From Alphaproteobacteria bacterium (lineage in GTDB: Bacteria; Pseudomonadota; Alphaproteobacteria; Rhizobiales; Rhizobiaceae), in the NCBI GenBank assembly GCA_018823835.1, contig JAHJHT010000007.1:1-64000 (forward strand): DNA of 64,000 bases, in the 5' to 3' direction. The notes under the pieces are model-generated. The model was given only the letters and a program-made list of their open reading frames with translations. It was not told the origin of the DNA and ran no database searches. Below are positions 45,062-52,579 of the stretch, one piece after another (positions within the stretch are counted from its first letter, which is position 1; each line of letters begins with the position of its first letter). The position numbers and the translations under genes were made by a program.

Positions 45062-47065
45062 TCAGATGAAGCCGCGGGGGGCGGTTTCGTCGAAGTCCCG
45101 CTCGAAGACGAGCCGGGATCCTTCACGCGCGACAATGCGGCCGCGCAGATGGAAGCTTGTCGCATCCGAGGTCATTTCGGTCAAGGTTTCGGTCGATACC
45201 GACCAGCCATCCCGCGACAGCGTCTGCGTCCAGCGCGTGCTGCCATGCGCCGAGAGAGGGTCGTCCGGATCGATCGTCCAACTCTCCTCGGCGGTGCCAC
45301 CCGATACGAGGCCATGGTCGAGATCGCGCACCTCGCCGAAGTCGTCGACGATATCGAGCCGCACGCGTCCATCCGCCGTCCGCTTGACCGTGCGGCTGTT
45401 CGTAGATGGCCGCAGCGTCTCGATCTTCCAGGGCGTGGCGGCTTCGGGCTCGGCGAAGCTCCATTCGTCGCCTTGCCCCGACGGGCGCACCGGCAGGTCG
45501 ATGGCGCCTTCCGCCAGCGTCAGCGCGACGGGTTCGGGCGATGGCCAGACCAGAGGCCAGTAGGTCGAGGAGATCGCGACACGCAGGCGGTTGCCGGGTT
45601 TGACCGAGTAGGCGATGTCGTCGAGCTGCAACACGACCTGTATCGGTTCGCCGGGAACCACATTGCGCGGGAATTGGTGGCTGTCGCGGTGGCAGAGGTT
45701 GAGCACGCCATAGGTGATGCGGGTCGAGGCGCCGTCGGGCTGCACGTCGCAAAGCCGCACCGCGACCATGGCGCGCGGTCGGTCGGCCGAGAGCGTCAGG
45801 CTGATCACCGGCGCACCGACGATGTCGAGCGGGGCGTCGAGCGGTTCGCTGTCGAAGCAGGCAGATTGTTCGTCGTCGATGCGCTGGTCCCCCGGCAATT
45901 CCGGGCCGAGCCAGATGGCACAATATTCACCCCCGGCCAGGCCGCAATCCTGCGGCGAGGCGATGATCGTGGGGGGCATGGGCGTCGCATCCGCGGCGAG
46001 CCGGTTGCCGGCGCCGAGCGCGAGTCGGAGCGGTGCGCGGTCCGGCACCGGCCAGACCGGCTCGGCGATCCAGCGACCGGGCCGCTTCTCGTACCAGTCG
46101 CGCGGCGGTTCGGAGTCCATGACGTAGAGCCGCATGGCCGGGTCGTTCTCGACGCCGGTTTCGATATCCTTCAGCCAGTGGTCCCACCAGCGCAGCGCCT
46201 CCTGCAGGAAACCGATTGCCGGCTTCGGTACGGCGAAATGCGGGTATTTGTGGATCCAGGGTCCGACGATGCCCTTGGCCGGCGCATCGATGCCGGCAAC
46301 CAGCCGCGAGACGGCGTTCTTGTAGCCGTCGCCCCAGCCACCGATGGCCAGCGGCGCGGCCTTGATGGCGGAAAAATCCTCGCAGACCGAGCCGCGTTTC
46401 CAGTAGGCGTCGCGGGTCTGGTGGCTTAGCCAGACGGCGGGCAGGAATGGTTCGTGCTCCAGCCGCTCGAGCCACATGGCGCGCCATTTGTCGCCGACGA
46501 TCGCCGGGTCCGGAGGGCGCGAGGAATAGGACAGCATCGTTGCGCCCCAGCCCATGTTCTCGTTGAGCAGCAGGCCGCCCTTGTAGTGGATGTCGTCGGC
46601 GTAGCGGTCGTCGGTCGAACAGAGCGTGATGATCGCCTTCAGTGCAGCCGGGCCCTTTGCAGCGACCTGCAGCGCGTTGAAGCCGCCCCAGGAAATCCCC
46701 ATCATGCCCACCTTGCCGCTGCACCAGGGCTGTGCAGCCGCCCAGGCAATGACGTCGCAGGCGTCCTGCAATTCCTGCTCCGAGTACTCGTCCTCCATCA
46801 GCCCGTCGGAATCGCCGTTTCCGCGCATGTCGACACGCAGGCAGGCATAGCCGTGGCCGGCGAAGTACGGATGGGTCAGGCTATCGCGCGCCGTCGTGCC
46901 ATCGCGCTTTCGGTAGGGCAGGTGCTCGAGGATGGCCGGCACCGGATCCTGGTCGGCATCGACAGGCATCCAGACCCGTGCGGACAGCCGACAGCCGTCG
47001 GGCATGACGATTCCCATGTCGGGAAATTCGAGGGGTTGTCGCGGAAAGTCGGTGACGGTCTTCAT
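45062..47065 (-). CDS. CocE/NonD-family hydrolase (X-Pro dipeptidyl-peptidase / alpha-amino-acid ester hydrolase type)
   Basis: The roughly 667-aa protein has the N-terminal alpha/beta hydrolase part with MMGISWGGF (nucleophile Ser) and VDMRGNGDSDG, and a C-terminal jelly-roll domain (about 430-650) typical of CocE/NonD and Xaa-Pro dipeptidyl-peptidase. Family substrates are peptide bonds or esters such as cocaine and beta-lactams. No signal peptide is obvious. A GTG at 47074 is an alternative start. It is upstream of the peptide-type ABC group on the same strand, with 150 bases between, so it could act on the imported compound. Confidence 0.85.
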   Translation of the reverse strand: MKTVTDFPRQPLEFPDMGIVMPDGCRLSARVWMPVDADQDPVPAILEHLPYRKRDGTTARDSLTHPYFAGHGYACLRVDMRGNGDSDGLMEDEYSEQELQDACDVIAWAAAQPWCSGKVGMMGISWGGFNALQVAAKGPAALKAIITLCSTDDRYADDIHYKGGLLLNENMGWGATMLSYSSRPPDPAIVGDKWRAMWLERLEHEPFLPAVWLSHQTRDAYWKRGSVCEDFSAIKAAPLAIGGWGDGYKNAVSRLVAGIDAPAKGIVGPWIHKYPHFAVPKPAIGFLQEALRWWDHWLKDIETGVENDPAMRLYVMDSEPPRDWYEKRPGRWIAEPVWPVPDRAPLRLALGAGNRLAADATPMPPTIIASPQDCGLAGGEYCAIWLGPELPGDQRIDDEQSACFDSEPLDAPLDIVGAPVISLTLSADRPRAMVAVRLCDVQPDGASTRITYGVLNLCHRDSHQFPRNVVPGEPIQVVLQLDDIAYSVKPGNRLRVAISSTYWPLVWPSPEPVALTLAEGAIDLPVRPSGQGDEWSFAEPEAATPWKIETLRPSTNSRTVKRTADGRVRLDIVDDFGEVRDLDHGLVSGGTAEESWTIDPDDPLSAHGSTRWTQTLSRDGWSVSTETLTEMTSDATSFHLRGRIVAREGSRLVFERDFDETAPRGFI

Positions 47066-47137
47066 GCGGGCCACGTTGCATCGGCACGAGGCCCTGCGTC
47101 CAGACGGAATCCGAGCATGGGCGCGCCGCTTGCTGCC

Positions 47138-47731
47138 TCAGTTCAGCGGAATGTCGTTGTCGGTCTTGCTGTCCTGGTAGGTCGCCGACAGCTCGTCATA
47201 GCGCTTCGAAATCGCGGCGATGCGGGCTTCGAGCCTCGACCGGTCCGGTTCCTGAAGGTCGCGCACCAGCCTGCGGATGCCGAAGCTCTTCCAGTAAGCG
47301 TTCTCCGCCCGGTAGCCGCCAGGATCGAGCGTGAAGACCTCCTTCAGGATATTCAGGTCGTGCGGGATGGCGAAGCTGTCGCGCGAATCCTCGTGGCTGA
47401 ACAGATAGAAGAAGTTGTCGAAGCCGGTCCAGGTGATGGCCGATAGGCAGAGCGAGCAGGGCTCGTGCGTGGCGAGAAAGATGCAGTCGCGCGTCTCCGG
47501 GCGGTCGGCCTTGGGCATCTCGTAGAAGCGCTTCAGGCAATGGATTTCGCCGTGCCACAGCGGGTTCTCGGTCTCGTTGTTGGTTTCGGCGAGCACCAGC
47601 GAGCGGTCGTCCTTGCGCAGGATCGCCGCGCCGAACAGCTTGTTGCCATGCGCCACCCCTTCGGCCGTCTTCGGCACGATGTCCTGTTCGATGACATCGA
47701 GCAGGCGGTCGATCAGCGACACTTCGGCCAT
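47138..47731 (-). CDS. Nucleoside/cytidine-deaminase-family protein
   Basis: The 197-aa protein carries the zinc motifs HGEIH (His60, Glu62) and PCSLC (Cys92, Cys95), typical of the cytidine-deaminase fold. The C-terminal 100 residues are not part of the core and look specific. Its position in the purine island, 2 bases upstream of allA, points to deamination of a purine base such as guanine or adenine. GuaD of the amidohydrolase type is encoded elsewhere in the island, so this may have another substrate. Confidence 0.8.
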   Translation of the reverse strand: MAEVSLIDRLLDVIEQDIVPKTAEGVAHGNKLFGAAILRKDDRSLVLAETNNETENPLWHGEIHCLKRFYEMPKADRPETRDCIFLATHEPCSLCLSAITWTGFDNFFYLFSHEDSRDSFAIPHDLNILKEVFTLDPGGYRAENAYWKSFGIRRLVRDLQEPDRSRLEARIAAISKRYDELSATYQDSKTDNDIPLN

Positions 47732-47733
47732 CG

Positions 47734-48246
47734 TCAGAGGCTCCCGGGGAGACGGATTTCATAGGGCTCGGAGAAGACGTGCTCCTCGAGGTTCACGCCG
47801 TCGCCGCCGCGGTCGACGACAAGAAAATCCTGCGGCTCGCCGATGACCGTCAGGACGCCGTGCCACAGGTTGCGCGGATAGTTTACGCCCTGTCCCGGCG
47901 CGGTGACGAAGGCATGCGGCTCGCCCGGCTTGCCCGCCTCGTCATGGCAGACGACGACGATGAATGGCTGCGCCGACAGCGGCATGAAGGCCTGGCTGCC
48001 GAGCGGATGGCGCTCGACCATACGCAGCGCAAGGGGGAGCCGATAAGGCTGGCCCTGGAAGATGTTGATCAGCACGTGGCCGTCGGGGCCCGCCGCCTCG
48101 GGGCGCGCCAGCGCGTGGAAGCGCTCGGTCATGCCGCCATTGATAGGATAGTGCAGGCCGCCTTCGGTATCGATGACGTCGCCGAATTCGGCGAACTTCT
48201 CGCGGGTCAGCGGCCGGGCGGTGATGACGCGGGACGGTGAGCCCAT
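47734..48246 (-). CDS. allA: Ureidoglycolate lyase
   Basis: The 170-aa cupin-like protein has the AllA pattern: KFAEFGDVIDT, FHALARPEAAG, VERHPLGSQAFMPLSAQPF and the NYPRNLWHGVL segment. It converts ureidoglycolate to glyoxylate and urea in the last step of allantoin use. It directly follows allE (1-base gap) and precedes the deaminase by 2 bases, so the three are one unit. Confidence 0.93.
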   Translation of the reverse strand: MGSPSRVITARPLTREKFAEFGDVIDTEGGLHYPINGGMTERFHALARPEAAGPDGHVLINIFQGQPYRLPLALRMVERHPLGSQAFMPLSAQPFIVVVCHDEAGKPGEPHAFVTAPGQGVNYPRNLWHGVLTVIGEPQDFLVVDRGGDGVNLEEHVFSEPYEIRLPGSL

Positions 48247-48247
48247 G

Positions 48248-49093
48248 TCAGCCGCCGAACCGCTGGACCGGCGCGCCGAGCTTCATGTGGCGGTTGACGT
48301 CCTTGTAGAGCAGATAGCGGAATTTTCCGGGGCCGCCGGCGTAGCAGGCCTGCGGGCAGAAGGCGCGCAGCCACATGTAGTCGCCGGCCTCGACTTCGAC
48401 CCAGTCCTGGTTCAGCCGGTAGACCGCCTTGCCCTCCAGCACGTAGAGGCCGTGCTCCATGACATGAGTCTCGGCAAAGGGGATCGTGCCTCCGGGCTCG
48501 AAGGTGACGATGTTGACGTGCATATCGTGGCGCAGATCGTCCGGATCGACGAAGCGCGTCGTCGCCCAGCGTCCCGCGGTGCCCGGCATCGACAGGGGGA
48601 TGATGTCCTGCTCGTTGTGGAACACCGGCTCCGGCACGTCGAGGCGGTCGACGCGGTCGTAGATCTTGCGGATCCAGTGGAAGCGGGCGTGCGCGGCACC
48701 ATCATTGCGCAGGGTCCAGCCGCATGACGGCGGCAGGTAGGCATAGCCGCCAGGCTGCAGGCGGTGGGCCTCACCGCCGAGCGTCACGGTGACTTCGCCC
48801 TCCATGACGAACAGCACGCCTTCGGCACCGGCGTCCGGTTCCGGCCGAACGCTGCCACCGCCCGGCGCGACCTCCATGACGTATTGCGCAAAGCTCTCGG
48901 CGAAGCCCGAGAGCGGACGCGACAGGATCCAGGCGCGCGTGCCGTCCCAGAAGGGCAGGGCGCTGGTCACGATGTCGCCCATCACCCCCTTGGGAATGAC
49001 GACATAAGCTTCGGTGAACACGGCGCGGCCAGTCAGAAGCTGTGTCTGCGGCGGGTGACCGCCTTGCGGTGCGATGTACTGGGGACCGGCCAT
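48248..49093 (-). CDS. allE: (S)-ureidoglycine aminohydrolase, bicupin
   Basis: The 281-aa protein has two cupin barrels with metal-ligand patterns, PEPDAGAEGVLFVMEGEVTVTL and FAETHVMEHGLYVLEGKAVYRL, as in AllE/YlbA-type enzymes that release ammonia from ureidoglycine. ATG at 49093 follows AGGAAAG; the 343-aa ORF adds unsupported residues. It sits between the PuuE-UraD fusion and allA. Confidence 0.92.
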   Translation of the reverse strand: MAGPQYIAPQGGHPPQTQLLTGRAVFTEAYVVIPKGVMGDIVTSALPFWDGTRAWILSRPLSGFAESFAQYVMEVAPGGGSVRPEPDAGAEGVLFVMEGEVTVTLGGEAHRLQPGGYAYLPPSCGWTLRNDGAAHARFHWIRKIYDRVDRLDVPEPVFHNEQDIIPLSMPGTAGRWATTRFVDPDDLRHDMHVNIVTFEPGGTIPFAETHVMEHGLYVLEGKAVYRLNQDWVEVEAGDYMWLRAFCPQACYAGGPGKFRYLLYKDVNRHMKLGAPVQRFGG

Positions 49094-49103
49094 CTGATCT
49101 TTC

Positions 49104-50537
49104 CTAGGAAGGCAGCATGTCTGTGAGCCTGAGCCTTGCGATGCGCTCGACCTGGCGGCAGGCGGTGTCGAATTCGGTGGCGCGGTCGTTGCCAATGCGC
49201 GTCTCGAAGGCGGCGAGGATGTCGTCCTTGGTCTTTCCCTTGACCGCGATGATGAAGGGAAAACCGAAGCGCTCGACATAGGTCGCGTTGAGGTCAGTGA
49301 AGCGGCGGCGCTCCTCGTCGGTCAGCGCGTCGAGGCCGGCGGAGGCCTGTTCGCTCGTCGATTCAGGCGTCAGGCGCCTTGCTGCCGCCAGCTTGCCGGC
49401 AAGATCGGGATGCGCGTTGAGTACGTCGAGGCGCTCGGCCTCGCTGGCCGAACGGAATATCCGCGCCAGCGCGTTGTGCAACCCGCCGGCCGTGTCGTGC
49501 GCTGCGCCCAGCTCCAGCCGGTAGGCCCGCTCGGCGATCCAGGGCGAATGCTCGAAGACGCTGCCGAAGCGCCGCACGAACTCGTCTTCCGGCATGCGCG
49601 AGGGGCGCAGTTCCGGCGCGCGGTAGGGATGGTGCTTCTGCCAGTGGCGGGCGATGTCGATGCGGCGCGGCAGCCAGACCTTCTCGTGGCCCTTCACGTA
49701 TTCGATGAAACGCTTGAGCGCAGCCGCGCGGCCCGGTCGACCGACCAGCCGGCAGTGCAGCCCGATGCTCATCATGCCCGGCCGACCTGACTTGCCCTCG
49801 GCGTAGAGCGTGTCGAAGCTGTCCTTCAGATAGGCGAAGAACTGGTCGCCGGAATTGAAGCCCTGCGGCGTCGCGAAGCGCATGTCGTTGGCATCGAGCG
49901 TATAAGGAATAATCAGCTGCGGCGGGATCTCGTTGCCGTGGCCGTCATGGTCGAGCCAGTAAGGCAGCTCGTCGTCATAGGTATCCGAGACATAGGCGAA
50001 GCCGCCTTCGGCCGCCGCCAGCCGAACCGTGTTGATGGAGGCGCGGCCGGTGTACCAGCCAGTCGGCCGCTCGCCGGTCACCTCGCGGTGCAGGCTGATC
50101 GCCTCTTCCATGTCGCGCGCCTCGTCGGCGGCCGAATGGTCGCGGTAGTCGATCCATTTCAGGCCGTGCGAGGCGATCTCCCAGCCGGCTTCCTGCATCG
50201 CCGCAACCTGGTCGGGGGAGCGGGCAAGCGCGGTTGCGACGCCATAGACGGTGACCGGAACATCGGCGCCTGTGAACATGCGGTGCAGCCGCCAGAAGCC
50301 GGCGCGGGCGCCATATTCGTAGATCGATTCCATGTTCCAGTGGCGCATGCCGGGCCAGGGCGCCGCGCCGACCACTTCGGACAGGAAGGCTTCCGAGGCC
50401 TGGTCGCCATGCAGGATGGAATTCTCGCCGCCCTCCTCATAGTTGACGACGAACTGCACGGCGACACGCGCACCGCCCGGCCAATGCGGATCGGGCGGGG
50501 TGCGCCCATAGCCACGCATGTCTCGGTAGTAACGCAT
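49104..50537 (-). CDS. Fused allantoinase (PuuE) and OHCU decarboxylase (UraD)
   Basis: The 477-aa protein joins a polysaccharide-deacetylase-fold PuuE (about 1-310; GYGRTPPDPHWPGGARVAVQFVVNYEEGGE, ASHGLKWIDY) with a UraD domain (about 315-477; FVRRFGSVFEHSPWIAERAY, LNAHPDLAGKLA). The second domain decarboxylates OHCU to S-allantoin, the first opens allantoin to allantoate, so the fusion carries two consecutive steps. It is first of a minus-strand unit with allE and allA and divergent to uraH. Confidence 0.93.
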   Translation of the reverse strand: MRYYRDMRGYGRTPPDPHWPGGARVAVQFVVNYEEGGENSILHGDQASEAFLSEVVGAAPWPGMRHWNMESIYEYGARAGFWRLHRMFTGADVPVTVYGVATALARSPDQVAAMQEAGWEIASHGLKWIDYRDHSAADEARDMEEAISLHREVTGERPTGWYTGRASINTVRLAAAEGGFAYVSDTYDDELPYWLDHDGHGNEIPPQLIIPYTLDANDMRFATPQGFNSGDQFFAYLKDSFDTLYAEGKSGRPGMMSIGLHCRLVGRPGRAAALKRFIEYVKGHEKVWLPRRIDIARHWQKHHPYRAPELRPSRMPEDEFVRRFGSVFEHSPWIAERAYRLELGAAHDTAGGLHNALARIFRSASEAERLDVLNAHPDLAGKLAAARRLTPESTSEQASAGLDALTDEERRRFTDLNATYVERFGFPFIIAVKGKTKDDILAAFETRIGNDRATEFDTACRQVERIARLRLTDMLPS

Positions 50538-50615
50538 ATTCCTCCGTCGCCGGCTCGGGCCGGTCTCTCGATTTTCGAGGATAGTCGTGGGACAGGGGAA
50601 AGAATTCCCCCGAAA

Positions 50616-50627
50616 TTTTTGAAAGTC
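50616..50627. promoter_or_regulatory. Candidate purine-island motif, site 1 (TTTTTGAAAGTC)
   Basis: The 12-mer TTTTTGAAAGTC in the puuE/uraH divergent region occurs again, base for base, in the LysR/puuD divergent region. It lies about 80 bases before the PuuE-UraD start and about 90 before uraH. A shared regulator is plausible, but the binding protein is not shown. Confidence 0.4.
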
Positions 50628-50672
50628 TTTTTGTGGCGCTCGGCTTCACCCGGACTTATGCATGGCCTTTAA

Positions 50673-50695
50673 TTGACGCACAATCGTGCATTGAC
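50673..50695 (+). promoter_or_regulatory. Inverted repeat between TTGAC repeats before uraH
   Basis: GCACAATCGTGC (50678-50689) is a 4-bp inverted repeat lying between two TTGAC copies 18 bases apart. It includes ATCGTGCAT, a 9-mer also present in the LysR/puuD gap. It could be an operator or -35 element region for uraH-xdhABC. Confidence 0.35.
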
Positions 50696-50717
50696 GGAAC
50701 AAGGGAGGACCTGCCGA

Positions 50718-51083
50718 ATGTCGAATGCAGGGGGCGGACGCCTGACGACCCACGTTCTCGATACCGCTTCCGGCCTGCCTGCGGCGGGCCTCGGGATCGA
50801 GCTGTTCCGCCTTTCGGGCGGCGAGCGCACGCATCTGAAGACGGTCGTCACCAATGCCGACGGGCGTTGCGATGCCCCGCTTCTCGAGGGCGACCACTTC
50901 GAAACCGGCGAATACGAGCTGGTCTTTGCCGCCGGCAACTATCTGCGCGGCCAGGGCGCCGAGTTGCCCGAGCCCGCCTTCCTCGACATCATCCCGATCC
51001 GCTTCGGCATGGCCGAGGCGCGCCACTATCATGTACCGCTGCTCGTTTCGCCCTACGGCTATTCGACCTACCGGGGAAGCTAG
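50718..51083 (+). CDS. uraH: 5-hydroxyisourate hydrolase
   Basis: The 121-aa transthyretin-related protein has [16 protein letters not shown] at the start, the [10 protein letters not shown] block and the family-specific ending YGYSTYRGS. It converts 5-hydroxyisourate to OHCU. ATG 50718 follows AGGGAGGA. It is the first gene of uraH-xdhABC with a 4-base gap to xdhA. Confidence 0.95.
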   Translation: MSNAGGGRLTTHVLDTASGLPAAGLGIELFRLSGGERTHLKTVVTNADGRCDAPLLEGDHFETGEYELVFAAGNYLRGQGAELPEPAFLDIIPIRFGMAEARHYHVPLLVSPYGYSTYRGS

Positions 51084-51087
51084 AGCC

Positions 51088-52569
51088 ATGGCCAAGCCAA
51101 AGACACGCAACGAACTGCGCTTCATCCTGAACGGCGAGGACGTGGCGCTGTCGTCGGCTGCGCCGGACGAGACGCTGCTCGACTATCTGAGGCTTCGCCG
51201 CTCGCTGCGCGGCACCAAGGAAGGCTGCGCGGAAGGCGACTGCGGGGCCTGCACCGTGCTGGTCGGCAGGCTGTCGGGCGGCAGGCTGGTCTACGAGAGC
51301 GTCAATGCCTGCATCCGCTTCATGGGTTCGCTCGACGCCTGTCACGTCGTCACCATCGAGCATCTGCGCGGCACGGACGGTGGACTTCATCCCGTGCAGC
51401 AGGCGATGGTCGATTTCCACGGCTCACAATGCGGCTTCTGCACGCCGGGCTTCGTCATGTCGCTCTACGCGCTGTGGATGAAGTCGCCCGATCCGTCGGA
51501 CGCGGCCATCGAAAAGGCGCTGCAGGGAAACCTCTGCCGTTGTACCGGCTACGAGGCGATCATGCGCGCTGCGCGCGCCATCTCGAGCTACGGCAAGGCG
51601 GCGAAGGACCCGCTCGCCACCGAGCGCAAGGCAATCAGCGCGCGGCTTGCAGCACTCGACGACGGGTCGCGTGTCGACATAGGTGCAGGCGCCGACCGGC
51701 TGGTCGTGCCGGCGGATGCCGACGATTTCGCCAAGATCCTCAACGACCATCCGGAGGCCACCATCGTCGCCGGTTCGACCGATGTCGGGCTCTGGGTCAC
51801 CAAGCACATGCGCCGCATTTCGCCGGCCGTCTTTATCGGCAATCTCGACGGCCTCTGCGGCCTCTCGGAGGAGAGCGGCGTCATCAGCATCGGCGCCGGC
51901 GTAACCTATACCGACGCCTTCGCCATGCTGTCGAAGCGCATCCCCGCGCTCGGGCCGCTGTTCGACCGCATCGGCGGCGACCAGGTGCGCAACATGGGCA
52001 CGATCGGCGGCAATATCGCCAACGGCTCGCCGATCGGCGACACCCCGCCACCGCTGATCGCGCTGGGCGCCAGCCTGACGCTCAGGCGCGGCAAGAAGCG
52101 GCGAACGATCCCGCTCGAGAAATACTTCATCGCCTATGGCAAGCAGGACCGGAAGCCCGGCGAGTTCGTCGAGGCCGTTCACGTTCCGGTGCCGGCAAAG
52201 AGGGTGCATTTTGCCGTCTACAAGATTACCAAGCGGCGCGACGAGGACATCACCGCCGTGCTCGGCGCCTTCCACCTGACGCTGGCGAACAACGGCACGG
52301 TCGGCGCGATCCGCATTGCCTATGGCGGCATGGCGGCGACGCCGAAGCGGGCGAGCGCCGTCGAGGCAGCGCTCGTCGGCAAGCCGTGGACGGAAGCCAC
52401 CGTCGAAGCGGCGATTGGCGCCTACGACGTCGATTTTTCGCCACTGACCGACATGCGCGCCTCGGCCGAGTACCGCTCGCTCGCAGCAAAAAACCTGCTC
52501 AGGCGCTTCTTCGTCGAGACCACCGGCACCAAGGCGCCGGTCCAGGTCTCCAGAAGCGTTGCGGCGTGA
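51088..52569 (+). CDS. xdhA: Xanthine dehydrogenase small subunit
   Basis: The 493-aa protein holds two 2Fe-2S motifs in the first 160 residues (GCAEGDCGACTVL and CGFCTPGFVMSLYA with CRCTGYEAIM) and an FAD domain from about residue 190 (TIVAGSTDVGLWVTK, GGNIANGSPIGDTPP), matching XdhA. It passes electrons from the Moco subunit to NAD. ATG at 51088 gives a 4-base gap from uraH. The earlier ORF start lies in uraH. Confidence 0.95.
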   Translation: MAKPKTRNELRFILNGEDVALSSAAPDETLLDYLRLRRSLRGTKEGCAEGDCGACTVLVGRLSGGRLVYESVNACIRFMGSLDACHVVTIEHLRGTDGGLHPVQQAMVDFHGSQCGFCTPGFVMSLYALWMKSPDPSDAAIEKALQGNLCRCTGYEAIMRAARAISSYGKAAKDPLATERKAISARLAALDDGSRVDIGAGADRLVVPADADDFAKILNDHPEATIVAGSTDVGLWVTKHMRRISPAVFIGNLDGLCGLSEESGVISIGAGVTYTDAFAMLSKRIPALGPLFDRIGGDQVRNMGTIGGNIANGSPIGDTPPPLIALGASLTLRRGKKRRTIPLEKYFIAYGKQDRKPGEFVEAVHVPVPAKRVHFAVYKITKRRDEDITAVLGAFHLTLANNGTVGAIRIAYGGMAATPKRASAVEAALVGKPWTEATVEAAIGAYDVDFSPLTDMRASAEYRSLAAKNLLRRFFVETTGTKAPVQVSRSVAA

Positions 52570-52579
52570 GGGCATGGCC

